Position numbers and translations under genes: made by a program
The notes under the pieces: generated by a model
What the model was told of the DNA's origin: nothing
Databases searched by the model: none
The model's input: the letters and a program-made list of their open reading frames with translations, nothing else
In this document: positions 33,682 through 43,171 of the stretch, piece by piece
How positions within the stretch are numbered: position 1 is the first letter of the stretch
How the letters are laid out: the number at the start of each line of letters is the position of its first letter
Origin: Bacteroidota bacterium
GTDB lineage: Bacteria > Bacteroidota > Ignavibacteria > Palsa-1295
NCBI GenBank assembly: GCA_018266755.1
Contig: JAFDZW010000005.1
Span: 1,377,963 to 1,441,962, forward strand
DNA: 64,000 nt
Reading direction: 5' to 3'

Positions 33682-35964
33682 GTGGACGACCAGCAATACG
33701 AAGAATTCGAGGGCTACGAAGGGCCCCAAGACCATCTCTCACAGTTTGGGGTAACCCCGTGGGAGCGGTTTACGGCATTCCTGAAAAAACGGAAGCTGGT
33801 GATCGTACTTGTTCTCGTGTTTGGCGTCGGCTTCCCGTGGCTGACCTACGAAGTCCTCAAAGGCGTCCCGACACTCGACCAGCTCGAGAACCCCCATCCC
33901 GAATTAGCGACACGTATCATCAGCTCCGATGGCGAGCCGCTCGATCAGTTCTTCATCAAGAACCGCACCACTGTCAAGCTTCGCGAAGTGCCGAAGGCGC
34001 TCATCGACGGACTGATCGCCACCGAAGACCGCGAGTTCTACGATCACTGGGGCATGAACGTCTGGCGCACGTTCAAAGCGGTCTGGACCGACATTATCAC
34101 GCTCAGCCCGAAGCAAGGGGCTTCGACGATCACCCAGCAGCTTGCACGTAATCTGTACCTTTCGCAAGAAAAAACTCCGCTGCGCAAACTCCGCGAAGCC
34201 GTCAGCGCCATCCAGATCGAGCGTACGCATACGAAGAACGAGATTCTGGAGATGTACCTGAACGTCTGCTACATGGGTCGCGGTGCATACGGCGTCGCCG
34301 TGGCAAGTCAGGTCTATTTCGGCAAGGACGTGTCGAAACTGACGCCGGCGCAGTGCGCATTCCTTGTCGGCGTGCTCAAGGGGCCGGAGAACTACGACCC
34401 CGACGACAACTACGATCGCGCGCTTGCCCGTCGAAATACCGTTCTGGAGAACATGGTCGATGCCGGCTATCTCGACAAGAGTTCGTGCGATAAGTACCGC
34501 CAGGAAAAGATCAAAGTAGTCCCTGCACGCACGTATCAAGGCGTCGCGCCGCATTTCGTGGAGATGGTACGCCAGCAGCTTTCGAAGATGCCGGAGCTTG
34601 CGGGCTATGATCTCTACCGCGACGGCCTCGTGGTCTACACCACCCTCAACGCACAGATGCAGCGCGCCGCCAACCGCGCGGTCGATGAACACATCGCGGA
34701 ATACCAAAAGACTGTTGTCGATAAGCGATGGAATTGGAAATCGCATAAAGAATTGCTCGACTCGCTTGTCGCGCATGCTGCACGCAACAATCCGGAAGTA
34801 CGAAATACCGAGGACGACAAAATGCGTGAGAAGCTCGAACGAAAACTGCGTGCAGATCAGAGATTTATCGACAGCGTGAAAGTCTCAGAGCTCCGATTGC
34901 AAGCGGGTTTTGTTTGCATCGATCAGAAGACGGGGCAGATTCTCTCGATGGTCGGCAGTTCGAACTACCGCGAACACCGCTACGGCCTCAACCACGTTAC
35001 GCAGATCATCCGACAGCCCGGTTCTTCGTTCAAACCGTTCGTCTATGCAAGCTGCTTCGAGAAGGGATACACGCCGGAGTCGTTAGTCTCGAATGATCCG
35101 ATCGAGATGCCCGACGGTGACAAAGTATGGCGTCCGCAGAATTTCGCCGGCGAGGCGGTGGGCGGCCCGATGACCATTCGAAGCGCGTTGCAATGGTCGA
35201 GCAATCTCTGCGCCGTGCATGCGATCACCGAGTTGACAAACATTTCGGATGTCGTGAAGATGGCGAAGCGCCTCGGGATCAAGTCGAACATCCCTGCGGT
35301 GCCGTCGATCGCGCTCGGTACGGCGGAAGTCTCGCCGCTCGAAATGGCGAGCGCGTATTCGACCTTCGCCAATGATGGCGTTCGTGCAACACCGTTTGCC
35401 GTGCTTCGTGTCGAAGACCGCAACGGCAAGATTATTTATCGTGCAAAACCGGAGTACGATCTGGTCTTCGAGCCGAAGATCGCACAGATGATCACGATCT
35501 GCCTCAAAGCTGTTGTCGACGGCGGAACGGCAAGCAGCGGCGTTCGTAGGTTTTTCGGCTATCCCGCTGCCGGCAAGACGGGCACCACACAGAACTTTGC
35601 CGACGCCTGGTTTTGCGGATATACACCGTACTACACCGCCTGCGCATGGGTCGGCTTCGACGATAAACGCGTGACCTTCACCGGGTCCGACGGCCAAGGC
35701 GGCCGTGCTGCCGCGCCGATCTGGGGACGCTTCATGAAGTATGCCTACGAGGCCATGAAGCCGAAAATGATATTCTTCAATACCAATTGGAACGGCGCCG
35801 TCGCCACACCGGATTCGACCAAACGTGGCGACAGCACCGGTGGCGTGCTTCCGACGATCCCGAACGCGCAGACACCGATGCACGATCAGCATACTCCTCC
35901 GACTCAGCCGACGACAACCCCGCAGCCACAGCCGATCGTGCAACCGAAAGAACCGAAACCGTAA
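33682..35964 (+). CDS. Class A penicillin-binding protein (PBP1A type)
   Basis: 760 residues from a GTG. Bifunctional peptidoglycan glycosyltransferase/transpeptidase. One inner-membrane helix at about 38-57 (KLVIVLVLVFGVGFPWLTY). GT51 domain: catalytic Glu115 in IATEDREFYDHWG, then GASTITQQLARNLYLS and EILEMYLNVCYMGRGAYGV. Transpeptidase domain: SxxK Ser448 in QPGSSFKPF, SxN in QWSSNLC and KTG in AAGKTGTTQNFADAWF. The C-terminal 70 residues are a Pro/Thr/Gln-rich tail. It acts in the periplasm to polymerise and cross-link the wall. Confidence 0.95.
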   Translation: MDDQQYEEFEGYEGPQDHLSQFGVTPWERFTAFLKKRKLVIVLVLVFGVGFPWLTYEVLKGVPTLDQLENPHPELATRIISSDGEPLDQFFIKNRTTVKLREVPKALIDGLIATEDREFYDHWGMNVWRTFKAVWTDIITLSPKQGASTITQQLARNLYLSQEKTPLRKLREAVSAIQIERTHTKNEILEMYLNVCYMGRGAYGVAVASQVYFGKDVSKLTPAQCAFLVGVLKGPENYDPDDNYDRALARRNTVLENMVDAGYLDKSSCDKYRQEKIKVVPARTYQGVAPHFVEMVRQQLSKMPELAGYDLYRDGLVVYTTLNAQMQRAANRAVDEHIAEYQKTVVDKRWNWKSHKELLDSLVAHAARNNPEVRNTEDDKMREKLERKLRADQRFIDSVKVSELRLQAGFVCIDQKTGQILSMVGSSNYREHRYGLNHVTQIIRQPGSSFKPFVYASCFEKGYTPESLVSNDPIEMPDGDKVWRPQNFAGEAVGGPMTIRSALQWSSNLCAVHAITELTNISDVVKMAKRLGIKSNIPAVPSIALGTAEVSPLEMASAYSTFANDGVRATPFAVLRVEDRNGKIIYRAKPEYDLVFEPKIAQMITICLKAVVDGGTASSGVRRFFGYPAAGKTGTTQNFADAWFCGYTPYYTACAWVGFDDKRVTFTGSDGQGGRAAAPIWGRFMKYAYEAMKPKMIFFNTNWNGAVATPDSTKRGDSTGGVLPTIPNAQTPMHDQHTPPTQPTTTPQPQPIVQPKEPKP

Positions 35965-36059
35965 GTCGTCTCCTGTTCACATCGACTCCTCCAAGAGCCT
36001 TTTAGTACCGATCCCCCGGTTGAATCGGGTATATTTGTAGTTCTAACTTTTGTGCATCC

Positions 36060-37226
36060 ATGCAGACCGACGCCCTCGATTTTCATTTGAGCGAAGACCA
36101 ACAAGCCATCCGCGACGCTGCGCGCTCGTTCGCAGAATCCGAGATTAAACCGCATGCCCTCGAATGGGACGAAACGCAGACCTTCCCACTCGATGCGTTC
36201 GCTTCGATGGCGTCACTTGGGTTTTTGGGGATCATGGTCCCGACCGAACTCGGTGGCGCCGGACTCGGTGCGATGGAGAATGCAATCATCATCGAAGAAA
36301 TCGCCCGTGCCTGCCCGGCGGTTGCACTGTCGATCGCTGCACATAATGGGCTCTGTACCGGTCATATCCTTGCGTTTGCGTCGGACGAACTCAAACAGAA
36401 GTATATCCCCGATCTTGCCAGCGGTTCGGTGCTCGGCGCATGGGGCCTGACCGAACCGAGCTCCGGCTCCGATGCCGGCGGCATGCAGACGACGGGTGTT
36501 CGCGATGGAGACCACTGGATCCTCAACGGAGCGAAGAATTTTATTACGCACGGCACCTACGGCAAGACGGCCGTGATCATGGCCATTACCGACCGTGCAA
36601 AAGGCCCAAAGGGCATCAGCGCATTTGTCGTCGATAAGTCGATGCCAGGGTTCTCGGCGTCGAAGAAAGAGAACAAGCTCGGCATGCGAGCAAGCGACAC
36701 GTCGAGCCTCCTGCTCGATACTGTTCGTGTGCCGGCGGCGAACCTTATCGGCGAGGAAGGCATGGGATTCGTGCAGGCGCTGCAGATCCTCGACGGTGGT
36801 AGAATTTCCATTGCGGCGTTGAGTGTCGGCTGCGCGCAAGGCGCATTCGAAGCCGCGATGAAATACGCGCAAGAGCGGAAACAGTTCGGCAAGTCGCTCG
36901 CAGAGATGCAGGGTATTCAGTTCAAGCTCTCGCAGATGTCGATGAAGCTCGATGCCGCACGATTACTCACCTACAAGGCGGCATCGTTGCGCGATGCGGG
37001 CCAACCCTACGGCGAAGCCGCGTCGATGGCGAAGATGTTCGCGTCGGAGGCATGTGTGAATATCTGCGAAGAAGCGATCCAGATCCACGGCGGGTACGGA
37101 TATATCAAAGAATTTCCGGTCGAGAAATACTGGCGCGATTCGAAATTGCTCACGATCGGTGAAGGAACGAGCGAAGTGCAGCGCATGGTCATTGCCCGCC
37201 ACGAGCTCAAGGCATTTGCTTCCTAA
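36060..37226 (+). CDS. Acyl-CoA dehydrogenase
   Basis: 388 residues. An FAD enzyme that introduces the alpha-beta double bond in acyl-CoA. Family motifs: FAESEIKPHALEWDE, GFLGIMVPTELGGAGLG, GAWGLTEPSSGSDAGGMQT (flavin/substrate loop), KNFITHG, LGMRASDTSSLL, and the C-terminal EEAIQIHGGYGYIKEFPVEK and WRDSKLLTIGEGTSEVQRMV. The Glu in the YGYIKE-VEK region at the short-chain position is consistent with butyryl-CoA-type enzymes. TATATTTG at 36030-36037 is a promoter box candidate. Chain length preference is not certain. Confidence 0.94.
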   Translation: MQTDALDFHLSEDQQAIRDAARSFAESEIKPHALEWDETQTFPLDAFASMASLGFLGIMVPTELGGAGLGAMENAIIIEEIARACPAVALSIAAHNGLCTGHILAFASDELKQKYIPDLASGSVLGAWGLTEPSSGSDAGGMQTTGVRDGDHWILNGAKNFITHGTYGKTAVIMAITDRAKGPKGISAFVVDKSMPGFSASKKENKLGMRASDTSSLLLDTVRVPAANLIGEEGMGFVQALQILDGGRISIAALSVGCAQGAFEAAMKYAQERKQFGKSLAEMQGIQFKLSQMSMKLDAARLLTYKAASLRDAGQPYGEAASMAKMFASEACVNICEEAIQIHGGYGYIKEFPVEKYWRDSKLLTIGEGTSEVQRMVIARHELKAFAS

Positions 37227-37236
37227 GTCACTCTGC

Positions 37237-40200
37237 TTAGCGAACGATCAACTGAGTGCTGCGGGAATCGGTCGGTGTGCTGACAACAAGCCGATATGCC
37301 CCCGCATCCAGCGTCGGCAGCGATACAAGCGTTTGCTGCCCGGTCATACGCGACCGATACACCGTTCTGCCGAGGACATCGTAGACCCTGACATCCTGCG
37401 CACCGTCAAACGGACTTTCGATATGCAGCATGCCTTCACATGGGTTCGGATAGCATCGCAACAGAGAGCCCGATGCCACTGCCTGACTGACGGAGCTCGT
37501 CCCGAACCACGCAGCGGTCGCGTTATCGATCGTACGCTTGAGGTCCGAATCGTCCACGCCGAAGCCGAACACATAGGTTACATGGACCGAATCCATCGAC
37601 GCGAGCGGTACGTTGCGAAGTCCGTAGATCATCGAGACGTCGCCAGGGCCGCTCAAGAGCTGAGGCGTTGTCATCGTCGTAAACTTGTTCGCATTGGGAT
37701 ATCCGTTGAAGACTCCGATCCCACTATCGCTCCCATCGTTGAGCATCGCAAAGAGATTGAACGAGGTACCGTCGGGCAGCGCAGAAATGATCTTGACGCC
37801 GACAAATGGGAAACCGGGATCAAGACGCTTCGTGACCGCAAGCATCGAATCCAGCGGAGATATCATCGACACATTATTCGCTCCCGAAGAGCCGACGTCC
37901 CAATCCATGTAGAGCGCCACGGCTGTCTGGTCCGAAGCTGCAATACCGTTGAGCGCATCCTGATGTGATAGCACATAATCGAGAACGACCGCATTCGCTG
38001 CGGCACCGCCGAATTCATACGCCGTTGCGTGCACATTCACACCGACTTGCTGTGCGATCAGCGACGAGTCCGCCGGCGAATCGTCGAAGCGACATTCGAT
38101 CTCTTGTAGTGCGCCCGGTTTGTCCGGTTCGAGTATGTAGTGCGATGGTTCGAGAACCCGGAAATCCTGATCCCAGACAAGGTCATTTGCGGCGCTGGGC
38201 GCCGACGATACGACATGATCGGGATCGGTCGCAACCATCAACCCGGCATCGAAGAGCGCAGTCTTGCCGCTGGCGAGAATGCTCGGCGGCGCACCGACCC
38301 ACGTGAAGCCGCTTCCCTGCTCGTTGTTCGGAGGATCGTTGAAGCCGACATCACCCCTCGCACTGATCGTCGCTGTAATGGTATTTTTGTTCAGATCGAG
38401 ATACGACGGGTTGATCACAAGCGTGAAGTAATCGATGTCGCCCTGATAATCCGTACCATTGCTGAAGGTCACACGGATCGGAATGACGAGGTCAAGCCCG
38501 GCGGTCGGACTGACATTGACATGCAGCGTCCCGGAAACATTCTGTACAACATCGAGGGTATTCGCATCGGGAAATTGCAGATCGTTCGATGTGAACGAGA
38601 TCGTACCCGGAGTAGGGTCGAGGACTTGAATGTGGGCCGTGAGGTGCTCGATCGGATCGAGAAAATTACGAACCGAAAGCACGATATTCGCCCCTTCGCC
38701 ACTTTGCAATGTTCCGTCGCCGTCGGGATCATCGATCGTTACACTGACAATTCGAACCGAATGGTGTGGCTTGGTAAGATCCAGTGCAGAGTCCGCCTGA
38801 ACGATCCCATGACCCGTGAATCCGTTTTGGCGGTCCTGTTCTGTAAGGTTAATTGGGCGTGCCGTCGAACGAATGCGCTCGGCAACCTGATCGGGTGTGA
38901 GACTCGGAAACTTCTGGCGCACCAACGCCGCAACACCCGCTGCGTTCGGCGAAGCCATACTGGTACCGTCCATCGAACGATACTTATCGGATGGGATTGT
39001 GCTCACGATTCCCTGCCCCGGAGCGGCGACATCGACATGCCTGCCATAACTCGAAAAATATGCAAGCCCGTCGAGTTGATCGGTCGCACAGACCGAAAGC
39101 ACATGATTAAAACTTGCCGGGTACAAATCCTCAAGCGTCTGGTCGTTTCCCGCAGCGGCAACTACGAGGCAATTCTTCGCCGTCGCATAGTTCACCACAT
39201 CTTGTCCGAGCTGCGAGAAACCGGTGCCGCCCCATGAGTTATTCACGATCTTCGCGCCCATATCCGCCGCGTACACGATCCCTTCATAACCGAACGCGAC
39301 GCTGCCGCCGAGATCGTCGCCACATTTCAACGGAAGCAACCGGGCGCCAAAGGCGATGCCGCAAATGCCGGTAATGTTATTTCCTTCGGCAGCCATGATC
39401 CCGCCCGTGTGGGTGCCATGCTCGGCGAACGTACTGGGATCGTTATCCGACGTCGAACCGTCGGCGCCAGCAAAATCCCAGCCGTGCCAATCGTCGACGA
39501 ACCCGTCGCCATCGTCGTCGATGCCATTACTGCGTTTGTCGTACCCGAGCGAATCCAGCCCTACTTCACCCTGATTGACGAAGATCGCATCGCGCAAATC
39601 CCGATGATTCCAATCGGTCCCGATGTCGTCGACTGCAATAAGCATCGTCGAATCGCAGCGCACTTTGTCCCACGCTTGGGTCACATGCATCGTTGCGATC
39701 GAGTATTGCATCGACAGAAGCGAGTCGTTCGGCACGAATGTCGTTGCATACGCGAATCTCGGCTCGGCGAATTCCACGATCCCTGACTTCCGAAGCCAAA
39801 CGGCAATCGCAGCGGGTGAGGTGCTCGGATCGAAATGCAGTTCGAAGCATCGGGCAATGCGGTCTTCGCTCGAGCGAAGCATCGCAAGCGCCTCGGTTTC
39901 TGCGATACGAGTCGTGAGTTTGGAATTCGAGAACAGAATCGGGTTTGTCCGTTCGCGCAGCGATTCGAGCGCGACATTATGCTGTGCAAACAGCGGTGTA
40001 ATCCATAAACCCCGGACCGAACCCGGGAGCGAGAACACGTCGCGGATCTGCGACTCTGCGCGAAGTGTGCAACGTTGCGGATCGAAGTGCGGATCGTTCG
40101 ATACGACGGGTTCAAAGAGTGTGCGCATGCGTTCAACGGCATCCGGAGTTACGCGCACGATGATCCTTCCTGCGACGGGGTTCTGTGCAGCAGCGGAGGA

Positions 40201-40254
40201 CACAATAAGAAAGACGGCCGCAATGGCCGAGAGGATGTTACGATATTGACTCAT
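37237..40254 (-). CDS. Secreted S8 (subtilisin) serine peptidase with T9SS sorting domain
   Basis: 1005 residues. Signal MSQYRNILSAIAAVFLIVSSAAAQ, then a prodomain to about 170. The S8 triad: Asp209/210 in MLIAVDDIGTDWNH, His279 in FAEHGTHTGGIMAAE, and Ser431 in SMDGTSMASPNAAGVAALV; the oxyanion Asn lies in NNSWGG at about 338. A Ca-like loop GIDDDGDGFVDD at 244-255 is typical of T9SS subtilases. The C-terminal 400 residues are beta-rich modules, and the last 75 form a T9SS type A domain (LRCYPNPCEGMLHIESP, VRVYDVLGRTVYRS). Exported protease, probably on or off the cell surface. Confidence 0.92.
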   Translation of the reverse strand: MSQYRNILSAIAAVFLIVSSAAAQNPVAGRIIVRVTPDAVERMRTLFEPVVSNDPHFDPQRCTLRAESQIRDVFSLPGSVRGLWITPLFAQHNVALESLRERTNPILFSNSKLTTRIAETEALAMLRSSEDRIARCFELHFDPSTSPAAIAVWLRKSGIVEFAEPRFAYATTFVPNDSLLSMQYSIATMHVTQAWDKVRCDSTMLIAVDDIGTDWNHRDLRDAIFVNQGEVGLDSLGYDKRSNGIDDDGDGFVDDWHGWDFAGADGSTSDNDPSTFAEHGTHTGGIMAAEGNNITGICGIAFGARLLPLKCGDDLGGSVAFGYEGIVYAADMGAKIVNNSWGGTGFSQLGQDVVNYATAKNCLVVAAAGNDQTLEDLYPASFNHVLSVCATDQLDGLAYFSSYGRHVDVAAPGQGIVSTIPSDKYRSMDGTSMASPNAAGVAALVRQKFPSLTPDQVAERIRSTARPINLTEQDRQNGFTGHGIVQADSALDLTKPHHSVRIVSVTIDDPDGDGTLQSGEGANIVLSVRNFLDPIEHLTAHIQVLDPTPGTISFTSNDLQFPDANTLDVVQNVSGTLHVNVSPTAGLDLVIPIRVTFSNGTDYQGDIDYFTLVINPSYLDLNKNTITATISARGDVGFNDPPNNEQGSGFTWVGAPPSILASGKTALFDAGLMVATDPDHVVSSAPSAANDLVWDQDFRVLEPSHYILEPDKPGALQEIECRFDDSPADSSLIAQQVGVNVHATAYEFGGAAANAVVLDYVLSHQDALNGIAASDQTAVALYMDWDVGSSGANNVSMISPLDSMLAVTKRLDPGFPFVGVKIISALPDGTSFNLFAMLNDGSDSGIGVFNGYPNANKFTTMTTPQLLSGPGDVSMIYGLRNVPLASMDSVHVTYVFGFGVDDSDLKRTIDNATAAWFGTSSVSQAVASGSLLRCYPNPCEGMLHIESPFDGAQDVRVYDVLGRTVYRSRMTGQQTLVSLPTLDAGAYRLVVSTPTDSRSTQLIVR

Positions 40255-40309
40255 GAGCTTCTCTATAGGAGTAACACCCGGACCTCAAAAAAGTATCACC
40301 TGCCTCCAG

Positions 40310-40348
40310 AAAAAATGCGGCCCCTGTCCGCCATGGCGGACAGGGGCC
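40310..40348 (-). terminator. Terminator formed by a 30-bp perfect palindrome
   Basis: 40319-40348 is a perfect palindrome starting GGCCCCTGTCCGCC. On the minus strand it is followed by GCATTTTTT, so it should terminate the gene at 40374-41216 and separate it from the peptidase gene. Confidence 0.85.
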
Positions 40349-40373
40349 AATAAACACTATACCTGGAAATCGG

Positions 40374-41216
40374 CTATTTTTCCGATCCGGTCGGCAACGG
40401 TTTCTTTTGCTCGTCTTGCCGGACAACCTTATAGTCGCTCGGAATCGTCAGAATATCGTCACTGACCGATTCTTCGGACATACTGACCATCTCGCTTTTA
40501 ATCAGCGTCTGGCCATTATGTGAGAGCGTTGCAACAACCGGCGTCCGACCTTCGCCGAGGAACGGTGCGACGATCGCGAGCGCTTCTTCCATTCCACCCA
40601 TGCCGGTGCGCTGCTTGCCAAGGAATGCATCGCGGACGATATCGTAGAAATGCAGACGCGAGTCTTGCGTCAGCCAGAACGTCAGGTCGTTGTCGCCGAT
40701 CTTCGTCTTAAACTCCTCGCATGCCAAACCGTTGATCGTCTTTTTTTGACCGGCGGACTGCGGCATGTGGGCCTGCAGCGAATCGATCATGTCATGATGT
40801 CGGTTGATGGAATCGTCGACAACGGACTTCACTTTATCGAACGTATGCAGATCGCTGACGTAGGCCATCTTATCCGGCGTCAAGAGCGCAACCGTACGCG
40901 CATTGCGGTCGATAATCGTATGAATCTTGATCGGGAAGCCGATCAGGGACATATCATACGCGACCTTGTCGCCTTTTGCAAACATGGTGATCTCGACCGA
41001 TGGGCCGCTCGGGTTTACCGCTTCGTGTGCGGCGCCTGCGCCGGTCAGATCCGTGCTGTCACGCTCCTGCTTCTGGCCGATCAGGCTTTTGTTGATCGTG
41101 ATCTTCTGGACGATCTTGCCTTCAAAACCTTTCCCCGGCGTCTGTCCGCGGTCTGCACACGAGACCAGCACGAAGAGTGGAAGAAAGAACAGATACCGTA
41201 GATTGTGGTGAGTCAT
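40374..41216 (-). CDS. DUF4412-like lipoprotein
   Basis: 280 residues. MTHHNLRYLFFLPLFVLVSC is a lipoprotein signal (LVSC). The mature part is a beta-rich fold: GFEGKIVQKITINKSLIG, VEITMFAKGDKVAYDMSL, TIIDRNARTVALLTPDKMAY and KKTINGLACEEFKTKI. Those blocks match DUF4412/LolA-like substrate-tracking proteins seen in Bacteroidota. The function is unknown. An inter-gene palindromic terminator follows. Confidence 0.7.
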   Translation of the reverse strand: MTHHNLRYLFFLPLFVLVSCADRGQTPGKGFEGKIVQKITINKSLIGQKQERDSTDLTGAGAAHEAVNPSGPSVEITMFAKGDKVAYDMSLIGFPIKIHTIIDRNARTVALLTPDKMAYVSDLHTFDKVKSVVDDSINRHHDMIDSLQAHMPQSAGQKKTINGLACEEFKTKIGDNDLTFWLTQDSRLHFYDIVRDAFLGKQRTGMGGMEEALAIVAPFLGEGRTPVVATLSHNGQTLIKSEMVSMSEESVSDDILTIPSDYKVVRQDEQKKPLPTGSEK

Positions 41217-41273
41217 TGCGCGTTACTGAAGTGATGAATGCGTTGGTCTAACGTCCTGCGCCAACGATTGTTT

Positions 41274-43055
41274 CTACCGGACCGCGTCCTGAGAGCGGTA
41301 GAGGCGCACCGAGCCGTCCGTCTGGGATGGGCTCAGAACATACATCTTATCGTTCGAATCGAAGCGAATGCGCTTCAGCGCGACTCCGGCGGGCATGCCC
41401 TGTACGTTCAGAGCTTTGAATGCCGTCGACCCGACCGTCCCCGTCTTGAACCCTGCCGAGCTAAGAAATAGCGCAGTGCCTGCATTGGTAAACGCAAGCG
41501 GAGTGCTGTTCCAGCCGTAGGTGTGCCACGTTTGTCCGAAGTCGGCCGATTCGAGTTCTTCGATGAAGTTCTCGGTGTGGGCATACAACTTGCCCGTCGA
41601 AGGGTTCTCGGTCATCGTTGTAAAGTTCGTCCCATTCGTGAGTGTTGTGAACGTCTTGCCGCCATCGGTTGACTGCGACAGCAGCCCGTTCGTCCAGGTT
41701 GCTACATTCTGATTGTATTGCGCCAAACCGAGCAATAGGTAGCCGTTCGTCCGATTGAAACAGAACATGATGCTCGTCGGCCACGCATTCGATAGGAGCG
41801 TAGGCATGGCGTTCGTGGCCCAGGTCGCGCCGTTGTCCGTCGAGCGAAGCACACCCAACCCGACCCCAACGATCGCGATGCGAGACTGTGCATCGGTCGC
41901 CAGCCATCCGCTGCCCGCAGCGGCAAGCGTATTCCACGACGAGCCGTTCGCGCGGTACGTCGCTCCTTCTGCAGAAAGCAAGAGCGATTGGTTAACGTCA
42001 AAACCAAAATCGAAGATCGACGACACGCTGCGACGCCCGATGGTCTGCCATTGCTTCGCGTCCGACGATTTGAGAATGCCCGCATCGTTGATCGTCCCGA
42101 CATAGACGATTCCACCCGTCGCAACGACAGGCCCTGCAGTGCAAGGAATAGACGTAGTCCATGAAGTCCCAGCATCAGTGGACTTTGCAAGAGCGGAGAT
42201 CACGACATCGCTGCCATTCTGGACGTCGTACCCCGTCGCGTAGAGTGCACCGCCGTCGCCTTCGGTCATCTCTTCCGGCGGAGGCATGTTCGTCTGCGTT
42301 TCGATATTCGTGAATGCTCCGCCGCCTCTCGAAACTTGCATTCCGTTTATCTTGGGTGCCCAATAGAAGATATTTCCGTTCGATGATTCGAAGACCCGCA
42401 CTTCAACGAAGTTGATCCCGCTCGACGTAAGCTTAGTCCACGTCGTTGCGTTGTCACTACTACGGAACACGCCGCTTGCCGATGCCGAGAGTAGGTCGCC
42501 GTTATGTGCGACGATGAGATAGCACTTAAACTGTAGGTCGGGCGATACGACCTTCGTCCATGTCGAGCCGTTGTCCGTGCTGCGATAGAACGAGCTTCGG
42601 TTGAATCCGTCGGAATTGACGATGTAGAGATCGCCAGTGGGTGTGACGACGGGCTGAGCCGTCTCGTTCGTCACGGTGGGCAGTGTCAGCGTGGTGAAGC
42701 TGCCGCTCGAGATGTCATACTTGCGAACTTCGTTGCGTGTTGTGGCGATCAACTCCGTATTCGACAGAGATGCCACGTGCAGCAGCGTCGTATCGGTGCC
42801 GATCTGCGTCAGCGTCATTGCGGCAGCATCGACTTTCATCAGGCGCCCGTCAACAATTGCGACGACGATGCCGCTTGGTGAAACCGTGAACGCAGAGACC
42901 GAACCGCCTGATTGCGGCCTGCCGGTCTGCTCGACGAATGTGACTTCGGTCGGAGTGTTGTTGGTCCCGTTGTTTGTAGAACTATCCGTGGACTGTTTGC
43001 ACCCTGCAGCCAATATAGAGGCAAGCAGAATAGCAAGAACAAAGCGATTGAGCAT
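41274..43055 (-). CDS. Ycf48/BNR-repeat beta-propeller lipoprotein
   Basis: 593 residues from the ATG at 43055. MLNRFVLAILLASILAAGC is a lipoprotein signal (LAAGC). The body is a propeller of Ycf48-like/BNR repeats with Asp-boxes such as RSTDNGSTWTKV, RSSDNATTWTKL, KSTDAGTSWTTS, RSTDNGATWATN and QSTDGGKTFTTL. Ends at ...LYRSQDAVR without a T9SS domain, so it stays lipid-anchored. Ligand unknown; sialidase catalytic residues were not seen. Confidence 0.8.
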   Translation of the reverse strand: MLNRFVLAILLASILAAGCKQSTDSSTNNGTNNTPTEVTFVEQTGRPQSGGSVSAFTVSPSGIVVAIVDGRLMKVDAAAMTLTQIGTDTTLLHVASLSNTELIATTRNEVRKYDISSGSFTTLTLPTVTNETAQPVVTPTGDLYIVNSDGFNRSSFYRSTDNGSTWTKVVSPDLQFKCYLIVAHNGDLLSASASGVFRSSDNATTWTKLTSSGINFVEVRVFESSNGNIFYWAPKINGMQVSRGGGAFTNIETQTNMPPPEEMTEGDGGALYATGYDVQNGSDVVISALAKSTDAGTSWTTSIPCTAGPVVATGGIVYVGTINDAGILKSSDAKQWQTIGRRSVSSIFDFGFDVNQSLLLSAEGATYRANGSSWNTLAAAGSGWLATDAQSRIAIVGVGLGVLRSTDNGATWATNAMPTLLSNAWPTSIMFCFNRTNGYLLLGLAQYNQNVATWTNGLLSQSTDGGKTFTTLTNGTNFTTMTENPSTGKLYAHTENFIEELESADFGQTWHTYGWNSTPLAFTNAGTALFLSSAGFKTGTVGSTAFKALNVQGMPAGVALKRIRFDSNDKMYVLSPSQTDGSVRLYRSQDAVR

Positions 43056-43171
43056 GTGCGAAAGGGTTACGTGGATGCGCAAAGATACGAAGCAACATCC
43101 GCCTGAATCTGGGTGGAGATACTTCCGGGTGAGGGTAGTCTGTAAGGGTCGGAAGGATTGAACTCGTCCCT

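Noticed and set aside
38140-39237. 365-codon forward ORF opposite the S8 peptidase
   Set aside because: Antisense to an intact catalytic domain; Arg/Ile-rich shadow.
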